Source: Priestia filamentosa (lineage in GTDB: Bacteria; Bacillota; Bacilli; Bacillales; Bacillaceae_H). From it: DNA of 64,000 nt. This document shows positions 45,674 to 54,669 of the stretch, piece after piece; positions within the stretch are counted from its first letter, which is position 1, and the number at the start of each line of letters is the position of its first letter. The translations under genes and the position numbers were made by a program. The notes below the pieces were generated by a model. That model was not told the origin of the DNA, did not search any database, and saw only the letters and a program-made list of their open reading frames with translations. The stretch spans positions 310,001-374,000 of the forward strand of contig NZ_FXAJ01000002.1 of NCBI RefSeq assembly GCF_900177535.1, in the 5' to 3' direction.

Positions 45674-46975
45674 TTAAAAGAATCCTATTGCGAGTTGGAT
45701 AGAAGACCAAAGAGCTAAAGCTGTTGCAAGAAATAGGCATAAGTTTTCAAACCAGTTGTTGCGATATTTTCCCATAAGCCTTTTGTTATTAGATAAAACA
45801 AGCATACCAATGGCAATAACAGGGAAGCCAACGACGTTTAAAGCATTCACTAAGAGTGTCAGCGTAATAAAACCAGGCATTCCAGGAATTGACCAAATGA
45901 TTGGCGTAACGAGCACAAAAAGCATAATCCATTTGAATAAAGGATCGTTATTATATTTTCCGTCATATTTTTCTTTTCGTTTCTTATTAATCACGTAGTA
46001 GGCATCTGTAATAAGTCGTGGATATCCTGTCGATTTTCCAACAATGCTCGCAAATAAAACGCCAAAAACTCCAAGGTAGAAAATAAGCCAACCTATTTGA
46101 CCTAGCTGCATTTGCAGAGCTGCTCCAAGATCATCAATTGTTTCAACTTCAATGCCCTTTGGTTTTAATATTTCGGCTCCGATAATCCAAATGGCTAAAT
46201 TAATCACAATACAAACCCCAATGGCAAAAAGTAAATCATTACGCTGAATTTTTAAGTGTTTCGGTTTTGTCCAGCCTTTTTCTTTTAAAAAGTACGGATG
46301 TACAAAGTTCGAAATAGATCCAGCCACAGCCCCAACTATTGAAACTGCTAACAAAAAAGCACCATGTAAGCCTGTGTCACTTGGAATGCTAAACCCAACT
46401 GTACCTTTTACAATTTCCCCAAAGTCAGGGGATGACTGAACGGCCAAAACAATAAAAGCCACTGTCAATAACCCTAAAATAATTTTCATCACATTTTCAA
46501 TCGTGTTATAAATGTTTCGTCCGATTAACAATAAAATAAGGACAACAACAATAACAGATCCTAAGAATGGCTGATTAATATGAAGGAGCGTTGATAATAC
46601 TTCACCAGCTCCTTTGATCATATATGAATTAAAAAGATGGCCCATGATGAGCGCATATACTAAAAGAAAATAAGCAAAAAAAGGATGAATTCGTCCGTAA
46701 CCTTCTAAGAGAGACAAATTTTCGTTATTGCAAAGCTGAAAACGTGCAATAACATTTACAATGAGAAATCTGAGAAGAAGAGAGAGAGCTAAAATCCACA
46801 TTAAGCTGTATCCATAGGAAGCTCCGGCAACAGAAGAAGTCACTAAATCTCCCGCACCAAGCCATGTTAAAACTGCTAAAATACCTGGACCAAACGTTTT
46901 AGTGAACTTTGTTAAAAAAGACTGTCTTTTTTCAATTACAACTTCTGTACTTTGTAAGTTAGACTCATTTTTCAT
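45674..46975 (-). CDS. Nramp-family-like transporter lacking the metal-binding motif
   Basis: 433 residues, 11 or so helices. Nramp fold is supported by FGPGILAVLTWLGAGDLVTS at helix 1 and AVSIVGAVAGSISNFVHPYF at helix 6. Genuine Nramp metal transporters have DPGN in helix 1 and A-x-x-MPH in helix 6; here the aligned residues are GAGD and AGSISNFVHP, so Asp, Asn and Met ligands are missing. It is probably not a Mn/Fe importer. Linked to a D-2-hydroxyacid dehydrogenase gene. Confidence 0.8.
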   Translation of the reverse strand: MKNESNLQSTEVVIEKRQSFLTKFTKTFGPGILAVLTWLGAGDLVTSSVAGASYGYSLMWILALSLLLRFLIVNVIARFQLCNNENLSLLEGYGRIHPFFAYFLLVYALIMGHLFNSYMIKGAGEVLSTLLHINQPFLGSVIVVVLILLLIGRNIYNTIENVMKIILGLLTVAFIVLAVQSSPDFGEIVKGTVGFSIPSDTGLHGAFLLAVSIVGAVAGSISNFVHPYFLKEKGWTKPKHLKIQRNDLLFAIGVCIVINLAIWIIGAEILKPKGIEVETIDDLGAALQMQLGQIGWLIFYLGVFGVLFASIVGKSTGYPRLITDAYYVINKKRKEKYDGKYNNDPLFKWIMLFVLVTPIIWSIPGMPGFITLTLLVNALNVVGFPVIAIGMLVLSNNKRLMGKYRNNWFENLCLFLATALALWSSIQLAIGFF

Positions 46976-46996
46976 TTAAATCCCCCTTGTAAACTT

Positions 46997-47010
46997 TGGA
47001 TACGCTTTCA
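46997..47010 (-). promoter_or_regulatory. cre-like site before the Nramp-like gene
   Basis: On the minus strand TGAAAGCGTATCCA, 12 of 14 to the CcpA consensus, 22 bp before the start codon. It would suit catabolite repression of the transporter-dehydrogenase pair. Confidence 0.5.
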
Positions 47011-47641
47011 TTTTAGGCGTTAAGTAGTTTTAACAAGATGAAAAAATACAGAGGATGTCAACCCAAAGAAGAGTAATTAAGAGAAAAGTCGCTAGTGGGA
47101 TGTAAAGTAGAGATATTGTAGTAGTAACGATAATAGTAAAACAGTAAGTTAGGAATTATTAGATTTAAAAAAGAGCAAAATGAACCTTAAAGTAAATCCC
47201 TCCCTAAATAATATTCTGAATAATCAAATTTATTGTAAGACAAATAAAAATGTAAGTCAATAAAATATTAGAATAGCAAACTTAAAAAAGATAAGAAGAA
47301 CGAAAAAGGAGCTTAATGATGGATAAAAACGGGAATGAAATCTTTGATTGAAACGGTTAAAGAGAGGGGATCCTATATTTTTTACAGACAAGGGATAAGA
47401 AACTGGATAAGAAAATAAAATGATTAAAAAGAGCCGAAAAAGGATTGAATCCTAGAGGTCATAAATAAAAATGGAAAACTGATTACCTTAATTTTAACTT
47501 AATTTGTACTGAACCTCTTTCACTCTTTAATAAAAACTATTAAAATGTAATTTAGGAAGAAATTGGTTGTAATGAGGTCTTTATTTCTCTAATAGATGAG
47601 AAATAAGAACTTATCATGTAAAAAGACTAAGGAGGAAGAAC
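47011..47641. other. Gap of about 630 bp, coding-like scraps
   Basis: AT-rich. A 27-codon frame at 47335-47418 (MKSLIETVKERGSYIFYRQG, then seven residues) has no clear ribosome site. No hairpin terminator or known element was recognised; it looks like decayed sequence. Confidence 0.5.
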
Positions 47642-48073
47642 ATGAGTAGAGTTGTAGAAATTGTGTTTTCGGTAATTGGAATTGTGCTTTTTTTAGTTAT
47701 TTCAGTAGGGAGCGGTTTTGTACTTGCTCTTCCACAAGACAATCAAGACGTACAAGACGGTTTTCAACAAGCTATAGATAAAAGCAATATTACGAACATT
47801 AGTGCAAGTGAGATGGCGTCTGCTGTTAATGATGGAGCTCTTTATCTACTTATTGTAACGCTTATTTGCGCTATATTAGGAATTGTTTCTATCATTTATT
47901 TAAAAGGAAATAAAAAACCTAAGCTAGCAGGGGGAATTTTAATTGTCACAGCTATTCTTGGAACAGTTGCAACATTTATTCTAGGTATATTTGGTGGGAT
48001 TGCCTATTTAATCGCTGGAATCATCGCACTTGTTCGTAAATCAAAAAAAGTAGAAACTAGTAGAACATATTAG
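47642..48073 (+). CDS. DUF4064-type small membrane protein
   Basis: 143 residues with four helices: VEIVFSVIGIVLFLVISVG, ALYLLIVTLICAILGIVSII, LAGGILIVTAILGTVATFIL and GIFGGIAYLIAGIIALVRK, and an extracytoplasmic loop of about 45 polar residues after the first. This matches the DUF4064 family common in Bacillales. RBS AAGGAGGAAG. Function unknown. Single gene. Confidence 0.75.
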   Translation: MSRVVEIVFSVIGIVLFLVISVGSGFVLALPQDNQDVQDGFQQAIDKSNITNISASEMASAVNDGALYLLIVTLICAILGIVSIIYLKGNKKPKLAGGILIVTAILGTVATFILGIFGGIAYLIAGIIALVRKSKKVETSRTY

Positions 48074-48311
48074 AGGAATTTAAGATTTTATTGGCTATTG
48101 GATGAAGGGGAAACTATGAGTCAGTTAAGAAAACAGCATGACTATAAGAGGGGAAATTATACATAAGGAAACCTTTCCAGAACTCACTGTGGGAGAAGAA
48201 AAGGTTATTCTAAAACTAAACAGAGTTTTCTAGAGTATAATATTATTATTTTTCGAACTGAAGTTGATCAAGCTTCTTTTGAAGAAATCTTTGTCAATAT
48301 GAAATAGCATC
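48074..48311. other. Gap with a short coding-like frame
   Basis: At 48138-48233 a 31-codon frame reads MTIRGEIIHKETFPELTVGE then 11 residues to a stop; it is protein-like but has no partner sequence and a stop soon after. It may be a gene fragment. Confidence 0.4.
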
Positions 48312-48350
48312 AAAAAAGCGGCTTCACTATTGGGTGAAGCCGTTTTTTTA
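48312..48350 (+). terminator. Terminator before the NAT gene
   Basis: Arms AAAAAAGCGGCTTCAC / GTGAAGCCGTTTTTT. It probably ended a transcript containing the fragment in front. Confidence 0.85.
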
Positions 48351-48445
48351 TTTTGCCATTGACCAAATGAGCAGATATGAGCTATTTAGTTGTGATTTAA
48401 AACCGTTCATAACATACTTAGTATAGAAGATAAGGAGGAAATGTT

Positions 48446-49231
48446 ATGAAGAAAATAAATACATTATTACGAGAGCGTATTGGTATGTCACAAGAAGAAA
48501 AAATAGAATTTGATAATTTACACACACTCCTTCCTCAATTAGCAAAAGAACTTCCTTTTGAAAATCTATGTATTATTGAAAATAGAACAAGTGAACTTAC
48601 AGAAGAAAATTTGGCACATAAATTTTTTACACGAAATGAAGGGGGAGTATGCTATGAGCTAAACTCTCTTCTCTATTTATTTCTTGTGGAAAATAACTTC
48701 GATGTAAAGCTTGTACGAGGCGTTATTTATGAAAACGAAAATAACAAATGGAACGATATCGGGAAGACCCACGTTACTATCCTTATTACGTATAAAGAGA
48801 AAATCTATTTAATTGATACAGGATTTGGAGGGAATCTACCGTTAAAACCTGTTCCATTAACAGGGGAAGAAGTTCATTCTAGTAACGGAGATTTTAGAGT
48901 AAGGAATATAAAAACAGAACATGGTAACTATATTTTTGAAATGAAAGTAAGAAATAAAGATAGTGACTGGAAGTGGGGCTATGCTTTTGATGCATTGGAG
49001 TCTATTGGAGAGATTGGAGAACTAAACGAAGTTCAGGATATTATTGTGAATCATCCACAATCTCCTTTTAATAAGAAACCGCTTATAACGCGTTTAACCC
49101 ATGATGGAAATGTAACAGCAACTGAACAATCTTTTACAGAGTGGAAAGATGGAAAGATGACGAAAAGAGAAATGAATAGGGAAGAATTCGAGAAATTAAT
49201 CCAAAACTATTTTGGATTTAAAAAAGTGTAA
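48446..49231 (+). CDS. Arylamine N-acetyltransferase
   Basis: 261 residues. Cys69-His109-Asp124 triad is visible in NEGGVCYELNSLLYLFL, GKTHVTILI and LIDTGFGGN; the family start LPFENLCI is also present. Transfers acetyl from acetyl-CoA to arylamines or hydrazines in the cytoplasm. RBS AAGGAGG. Single gene. Confidence 0.93.
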   Translation: MKKINTLLRERIGMSQEEKIEFDNLHTLLPQLAKELPFENLCIIENRTSELTEENLAHKFFTRNEGGVCYELNSLLYLFLVENNFDVKLVRGVIYENENNKWNDIGKTHVTILITYKEKIYLIDTGFGGNLPLKPVPLTGEEVHSSNGDFRVRNIKTEHGNYIFEMKVRNKDSDWKWGYAFDALESIGEIGELNEVQDIIVNHPQSPFNKKPLITRLTHDGNVTATEQSFTEWKDGKMTKREMNREEFEKLIQNYFGFKKV

Positions 49232-49332
49232 ATTTAGCATGAAAGCATGAAACTATAGGAAAGTGGAGCTCGTCTAAAGGGAGCATTAAAAAGTAAAGAA
49301 CGGATTTTTGTATGAAAAAGGAGCCCAAACAC

Positions 49333-49608
49333 ATGTCCAAAACATTTACTGTCTTATCATATGTTCTATTTTTTACTCCCTTTATTCTTATTTGCAACTT
49401 CTTATTTAACATTGTTCCACTTGAAAAAATTCAAGGAATGCCTGTTTTTCTTCCCCTACTATTTTGTCCAATTGGCATTTTCTTTGCTTTACGAGCTTAT
49501 ACAACGAGGAAAAGAGCAATTTCCTTTATTGGAGCTATAGCAAATGGTCTTTTATTTCTCTTTCCTATTATGTATATGATCATTGGAACAGCCTTGTTTG
49601 GAGTTTAA
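49333..49608 (+). CDS. Small membrane protein (three helices)
   Basis: 91 residues from ATG 49333; AAAGGAG nine bases before it makes this better than ATG 49312. Helices: VLSYVLFFTPFILICNFLF, MPVFLPLLFCPIGIFFALRA and FIGAIANGLLFLFPIMYMII. No family recognised. A terminator follows; about 100 bp after the NAT gene, so it may share that transcript. Confidence 0.65.
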   Translation: MSKTFTVLSYVLFFTPFILICNFLFNIVPLEKIQGMPVFLPLLFCPIGIFFALRAYTTRKRAISFIGAIANGLLFLFPIMYMIIGTALFGV

Positions 49609-49627
49609 AGTAGAATGCCAGTTAGAA

Positions 49628-49668
49628 AGGACCCAAATCTTAATGCATAGTTTTGGGTCTTTTTTTGT
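49628..49668 (+). terminator. Terminator
   Basis: Arms AGGACCCAAA / TTTGGGTCT with a loop of about 14 bases and seven or more T. Confidence 0.85.
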
Positions 49669-49706
49669 TTTTGAAAAAAATAAATATCAGAAAATAAAGA
49701 ATATTA

Positions 49707-49736
49707 TTGACATAAACAAAACAAAGTCAATATAAT
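49707..49736 (+). promoter_or_regulatory. Strong sigma-A promoter of the decayed GH105 gene
   Basis: TTGACA (49707), 18-bp spacer, TATAAT (49731): both hexamers perfect. Confidence 0.75.
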
Positions 49737-49811
49737 AATAAATAATAACAGAAATAAACAAATGGAAATAAAGGTTCATTTATTGTTTTTATGTTGAAAG
49801 ACATTATTTTT

Positions 49812-49825
49812 TGAAAGCGTTTGCT
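49812..49825 (+). promoter_or_regulatory. cre-like site before the decayed GH105 gene
   Basis: TGAAAGCGTTTGCT, 12 of 14 to the CcpA consensus, 33 bp before the relic's ATG. Confidence 0.55.
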
Positions 49826-49844
49826 TTGTGGAAAGGAGAGAAAA

Positions 49845-50418
49845 ATGAATAGAAAAGAACTTGAATAAACCATAGGGCCTGTTGATTGAAAGCTTAGTGA
49901 TTTTAGATGATCGAGAAGGAAAGTATGCAATGCTGCTTAAAGAGAGACAAAAGATGGATAACAAAAGTTTTAACTATTGGAAATGGACCGCTGGAATTGG
50001 GCTATATGGGATGATGAAATATTATCGATTAACAAAAGCTGAAAACGTCCTAAATAGTATTATAAAGCGGTTCGATTAGCAGTTTAAACAAATGCCAGTC
50101 GAAAAAATTGTAAGTATAACGATTAAAATGTTAACGCTCACATGTCTCTATAGAAAAACAAAAAGGCCAACATACTTACTATATTTAGAAACATAGGGAG
50201 ATTGGTTGTATCAAGATATGCCTTATACAAAAGATGACAGATTTCAGCATATTGTATTTGGATCCCAAAACAACCAGCAGCTTTGGGATGATATTTTAAT
50301 GATAATTGTGTTGCCACTTGCTAAAATCGGTTTGCTGTTTAATAGAGGTTCCTACAACAGGCATGACTTACGGACAATCTATGGCCATTCTTTGTTTAGT
50401 AGAATACCTATATTTTAA
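49845..50418 (+). pseudogene. Decayed GH105 unsaturated rhamnogalacturonyl hydrolase
   Basis: Starts with GAAAGGAGAG and ATG (MNRKELE, stop); after a frameshift, LVILDDREGKYAM, FNYWKWTAGIGLYGMMKYYR (GH105 W-x-W-x-x-G-x-x-L-Y-G), stop, KMLTLTCLYRKTKRPTYLLY, stop, then DMPYTKDDRFQHIVFGSQNN and QQLWDDILMIIVLPLAKIG. The pieces are in order and cover only about 190 residues; intact GH105 proteins have about 360-380. At least three stops, one frameshift and a missing 3' half show a dead gene. Intact copies remove the unsaturated end sugar of pectin oligomers in the cytoplasm. Confidence 0.85.
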
Positions 50419-50579
50419 TATTTAGAACATAGTTGGTAGAAAATAGCATGAAGTCTTACTAAAAAATAAGCTTATTTCATTATTCTTTTAATCTACTTTC
50501 TCAAGTATTAATTATGTTTCCCATTGCTATTTGTCTACAAGCTTCTTTTTTTAAAGCTGAAGAAAACGGAGGAAATCTG

Positions 50580-52136
50580 ATGAGTAAACCTCAACGACAA
50601 ATTAAGTTTGTAAACTATCTTTCTTATGGATTAGGAGATTTTGTAGGAGCAGGAGCATTTGCCCTCACTGCTGCATGGTTAATGTACTTTTATACAACAT
50701 TTTGTGGATTAACAGCAACGCAAGCAGGATCCATCTTTGCAGTTGCAAGGGTTGTGGATGCTGTTGCAGCTCCTGCAATGGGCTATATCACCGACAATTT
50801 TCATAAAACAAAGCTTGGTCGAAGATTTGGCAGGAGAAAATTTTTTATTTTAGCAGCCATTCCGCTTATGCTTATATATGCATTAATATGGGTAGATGGA
50901 TTTAACTATTGGTATTATATGTTAACTTATATTATTTTTGAAATCGCTTACTCTATGATTCTAATTCCATATGACACGCTAGCAGCAGAAATGACAGATG
51001 ACTACAAAAAGCGCTCAAAGCTTACTGGCGCGAGAATGTTTGTTGCGCAAATTTCCGCTGTTTTCGCTTCCTTTATTCCCGGTCGTCTTATTGAATCGCT
51101 AGGGAAAGATGATCCGCTAAGCTTTCTTTATTCAGGATTAATTTTCACGGCAATTTTTGTTGTTGTGTTAGTTGTTCTCTATAAAAATACGTGGGAGCGT
51201 CCACTATCAGAGATTCCAATTGAAAAAGAGATTGATAAGAAAACGCTGCTTCAAAAAATTGAAAAGGTGTACGTTGATTTATTTTCAACTCTTCGTGTTA
51301 AAACATTTAGACATCATTTAGGAATGTATTTAGGAGGCTATTTAAGTCAAGACGTATTTAATGCTGTCTTTACGTACTTCATTGTTTTTGCTCTTATGCA
51401 TAATGCTGTTGTTGCTTCTAACCTCCTAACCGTTATGTATATCCTCCAGATTGTAGGAGTATGGATTGCGATGACATTGACCATTAAATTGAATCCAGCG
51501 CCTGCTTATCGGATGGCTATTATCTTTTTTATGGTTGGCATTTTAGGGTTTGCCGCATTGAGGATTATAAATGTTGAAAATAGTTTACTTCTTATGTTTA
51601 TCATGATTGGTATTGCTGGATTAGGGCGCGGAGGACTTAACTATATTCCGTGGAACAACTATGCCTTTATTCCTGATATTGATGAAGCTCTAACAGGGCA
51701 GCGCCGCGAAGGCGTTTTTGCTGGGGTAATGAGTTTAATTAGAAAAGCTTCTCAGGCGCTGGCCGTTTTCTTAGTTGGTGTTGGACTAGACTTATCAGGC
51801 TTTGTTTCGGGGCAAGAGGTTCAGTCTTCATCCGTTGTTCAGACAATTACAAGTATCTTGCTTTTCGGAACGCTTCTCTTTCTTATTGGCGGTTTACTTA
51901 TTTCTTATCGTTATAAATTAACTAAAGAAAATCACGTTGTGTTGTTGGCTGAAATTCAGCGGCTGAAAAAGGGTGGCCTTAAAAAAGAAGCGTCTCCTGA
52001 AGCCCGTGAAGTAGTGGAAAAATTAACAGGATGGGACTATGAAAAAACATGGGGAAACAATCCTGTTGGGTATGAAAACTATGTGGCCTATAAAAAGAGT
52101 CGAAAAGAAGGACCTGATATCAAAACAACGCTATAG
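50580..52136 (+). CDS. GPH-family (glycoside-pentoside-hexuronide) sugar transporter
   Basis: 518 residues from ATG 50580, set by CGGAGG; the frame is open from 50514. Twelve helices; GPH features include YGLGDFVGAGAFALTAAW, RVVDAVAAPAMGYITDN, LGRRFGRRKFFILAAIPLM and LIPYDTLAAEMTDDYKKRSK. Imports a glycoside or uronide by cation symport. Between a GH105 relic and a rhamnogalacturonan lyase, the likely cargo is a pectin-derived oligomer (inference). The C-terminal 50 residues are hydrophilic. Confidence 0.9.
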   Translation: MSKPQRQIKFVNYLSYGLGDFVGAGAFALTAAWLMYFYTTFCGLTATQAGSIFAVARVVDAVAAPAMGYITDNFHKTKLGRRFGRRKFFILAAIPLMLIYALIWVDGFNYWYYMLTYIIFEIAYSMILIPYDTLAAEMTDDYKKRSKLTGARMFVAQISAVFASFIPGRLIESLGKDDPLSFLYSGLIFTAIFVVVLVVLYKNTWERPLSEIPIEKEIDKKTLLQKIEKVYVDLFSTLRVKTFRHHLGMYLGGYLSQDVFNAVFTYFIVFALMHNAVVASNLLTVMYILQIVGVWIAMTLTIKLNPAPAYRMAIIFFMVGILGFAALRIINVENSLLLMFIMIGIAGLGRGGLNYIPWNNYAFIPDIDEALTGQRREGVFAGVMSLIRKASQALAVFLVGVGLDLSGFVSGQEVQSSSVVQTITSILLFGTLLFLIGGLLISYRYKLTKENHVVLLAEIQRLKKGGLKKEASPEAREVVEKLTGWDYEKTWGNNPVGYENYVAYKKSRKEGPDIKTTL

Positions 52137-52230
52137 CTTCTTAATAAGGAAAACTTACTTGTTCATGATCTAAAACTTCAATTCTATTCAGAGCAAACGT
52201 TACGATTAAAAGGGAGTTGAAGTTCTTTTT

Positions 52231-52244
52231 TGTAAGCGTTTTAA
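52231..52244 (+). promoter_or_regulatory. cre-like site before the rhamnogalacturonan lyase gene
   Basis: TGTAAGCGTTTTAA, 12 of 14 to the CcpA consensus. It abuts the RBS AAGGAGGAG. Confidence 0.6.
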
Positions 52245-52256
52245 GGAGGAGAAAAG

Positions 52257-54527
52257 ATGAAACGAAAGAAACCATGGTTTTTAAATCGAATGATTATAAT
52301 GCTGCTTATCCCTTTACTATGTATGACAACGCCTGTTTGGGCAGATACGAACGGGAAAACAACGAAAGGAGAAGAAAAGCTTGATCGTGGATTAGTAGCC
52401 GTCTCCACCTCAGAAGGAGTTTATCTTAGTTGGCGGTTTTTGTCTCACGAAGCAACAGGCTATTCAGAAACAGGGTTAACAGGTGCGAATTTTAACGTAT
52501 ATCGAAATGGAAAGAAAATTGCAGTTGTAAAAGATAGTACAAATTTTTTAGACAGAGATGGGAATTCAGAGTCTACCTATTATGTTTCCTCTTCCCAAAA
52601 TGAAAAAGGAACAGGGAAAAGCGCAGTTGTTACGCCAATGAATGAAGCATATTACGATTTAAAGCTAAAGAAACCAAAGGATGGGAGAACACCTGATGGC
52701 CAAACTTATACGTATGAAGCAAATGACACGAGCGTTGGAGACGTGGACGGCGATGGACAGTATGAGCTTTTTGTAAAATGGAATCCATCGAATTCAAAGG
52801 ATGTTTCACAAGTAGGGTATACAGGCAATGCGTATATAGATTGCTATAAGCTTGATGGGACTCTTCTTTACCGAATTGATTTAGGCGTTAATATTAGAGC
52901 TGGTGCTCATTATACACAGTTTTTAGTATACGATTTTGATCAAGATGGAAAAGCAGAAATGATGCTCAAAACAGCGCCAGGTACAAAAACAATTCAGTTT
53001 GATAAGCATGGAAATGTACAAGGTGAGAAGTTTATCACAATGCCTAAAGAAGATATAAAAGCAGGCTATCGTCATAGCGATGATTACCGAATGAGCAGTG
53101 AGGATTACTATGATCATGTTGTGAAGATGTTTATGAATTGGCATAAGTATGAAGAAGTTCAAAAAGGAAATTGGCCCAAAACGCTTGAAGAATGTTTTGG
53201 GATTGCTAAGAAGTATCGCTATCCCCTATCACAGGAGGATGCAGAAAGTTTAGCTGATTACTTTATGGATGAATATGCCCCAAAGAGAAGTGAACGAAAT
53301 AAACTGCGCGACTTCCAAGGGTTTATTTTAGAAGGACCTGAATATTTAACCGTATTTGAAGGTGCAACAGGTAAAGAGCTCGACACGGTAGACTATGAAC
53401 CCCAGCGCTATGATGATGGATTAATGTGGGGCGACTATGCAACCCCAAGAATTGAACCAGGTAACAGAGTTGATCGATTTCTCTCAGGTGTTGCTTACCT
53501 TGAAAGGGATCAACCATACGCTATTTTTACAAGAGGATATTATACAAGAGCAAATGTTGTTTCATATCGTTGGGATGGAAAAAAACTTAAGAAATATTGG
53601 GCTGTTGATAGTGGATGGACACCAATGAGTAACCCATTTAATAGCAATCCACATGAGAAAGATGGGAAAAGTAAAAAATATGGTACTCTTACAAACCAAG
53701 GTGCTCACTATCTTACAACAAGCGATGTTGACAATGATGGAAAGCAAGAAATAGTGTATGGAGGCGCGACAATCGATCATAACGGTAAGTTGCTATATAG
53801 CTCCTACGATAAGATGCCGCCTGAAAGTGAAAAAAGTGGTGAAAGGGTGAAGCTTGGTCACGGCGATACCCTGCACGTTGCTGACATTAATCCAAAACGA
53901 AACGGACTAGAAATTTTTATGGTGCATGAAAATGGCACAAAAGCACCTTATGGCTATAGTTTACGTGATGCAAAAACAGGAGAAGTAATTGTTGGAGAAT
54001 ATACAGGTAAAGATACAGGTCGTGGGATTATAGGAGACATTGATCCTGCTCATGAAGGGTTAGAAATGTGGGCTACAAGTCTATTAAGCGCTGATGGCCA
54101 AAAAATAGATCAGAAGTTTCCAGGAACAAATATGAGCATTAGATGGGGAGCTGATATGACAACCCAAATCATTAATGGAACCTTTGCGGAGCCGCCAACA
54201 ATCGATGACTGGAAAAAGGGACGATTACTAACAGCTACAAATACGAGTACAAACAATGGCACAAAAGGGAACCCAAGCTTAGTTGCTGACCTGTTTGGAG
54301 ACTGGAGAGAAGAACTTATTGTGAAGAAAGCGGATAGCTCAGCGCTTCGCATATATATGAGCACAGAAAAGACAAATCATAAGTTATATACCTTAATGCA
54401 GGATAAGCAGTACAGAACAGGAATTGCCAACCAAAATACGGGGTATAATCAACCTGCATATCCGAGCTTCTATTTTGCTTCTGATATGAATTGGCGTGAC
54501 GTTCCTCTTTTGAAAAAACATCACTAA
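52257..54527 (+). CDS. Secreted rhamnogalacturonan lyase (PL11)
   Basis: 756 residues. Signal peptide MIIMLLIPLLCMTTPVWA. The PL11 start LDRGLVAVSTSEGVYLSWRF with FNVYRNGKKI, calcium-binding-like DVDGDGQYELFVKWNPSN and DFDQDGKAEMMLKTAPG blades, and DVDNDGKQEIVYGGATIDHN and DLFGDWREELIVKKADSSAL show an eight-bladed propeller. The blade between residues 270 and 350 carries the family insert with YRMSSEDYYDHVVKMFMNWH. B. subtilis YesW/YesX are about 600-620 residues, so this one is longer. Cleaves the rhamnogalacturonan I backbone. Confidence 0.93.
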   Translation: MKRKKPWFLNRMIIMLLIPLLCMTTPVWADTNGKTTKGEEKLDRGLVAVSTSEGVYLSWRFLSHEATGYSETGLTGANFNVYRNGKKIAVVKDSTNFLDRDGNSESTYYVSSSQNEKGTGKSAVVTPMNEAYYDLKLKKPKDGRTPDGQTYTYEANDTSVGDVDGDGQYELFVKWNPSNSKDVSQVGYTGNAYIDCYKLDGTLLYRIDLGVNIRAGAHYTQFLVYDFDQDGKAEMMLKTAPGTKTIQFDKHGNVQGEKFITMPKEDIKAGYRHSDDYRMSSEDYYDHVVKMFMNWHKYEEVQKGNWPKTLEECFGIAKKYRYPLSQEDAESLADYFMDEYAPKRSERNKLRDFQGFILEGPEYLTVFEGATGKELDTVDYEPQRYDDGLMWGDYATPRIEPGNRVDRFLSGVAYLERDQPYAIFTRGYYTRANVVSYRWDGKKLKKYWAVDSGWTPMSNPFNSNPHEKDGKSKKYGTLTNQGAHYLTTSDVDNDGKQEIVYGGATIDHNGKLLYSSYDKMPPESEKSGERVKLGHGDTLHVADINPKRNGLEIFMVHENGTKAPYGYSLRDAKTGEVIVGEYTGKDTGRGIIGDIDPAHEGLEMWATSLLSADGQKIDQKFPGTNMSIRWGADMTTQIINGTFAEPPTIDDWKKGRLLTATNTSTNNGTKGNPSLVADLFGDWREELIVKKADSSALRIYMSTEKTNHKLYTLMQDKQYRTGIANQNTGYNQPAYPSFYFASDMNWRDVPLLKKHH

Positions 54528-54537
54528 GTTAAGAGAA

Positions 54538-54575
54538 AAGTCGGAGCTTTAAAGAGCTCCGGCTTTTCTATTGAT
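54538..54575 (+). terminator. Terminator after the lyase gene
   Basis: Arms AGTCGGAGCT / AGCTCCGGCT with loop and a T-rich tail. Confidence 0.8.
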
Positions 54576-54639
54576 ATTCTCTTGAAAACGGAACTAAAAC
54601 AATATATAAAAGTTATCTGAGTTCTGGAGAAAATACAAA

Positions 54640-54669
54640 AAACAAACTTATCATAAAATAAGTTTGTTT
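54640..54669 (-). terminator. Terminator of the DeoR-type gene
   Basis: Arms AAACAAACTTAT / ATAAGTTTGTTT. The stem overlaps the stop codon and a T-run follows on the minus strand. Confidence 0.8.

Noticed and set aside
50122-50144. Second copy of the pectate-lyase operator (ATTAAAATGTTAACG)
   Set aside because: The bases lie in the GH105 relic and encode IKMLTLT of that family in frame, so the match to the palindrome half is probably coincidence.
49882-50418. Two short frames (65 and 70 codons) as separate small genes
   Set aside because: They are successive parts of one decayed GH105 gene and lack ribosome sites.
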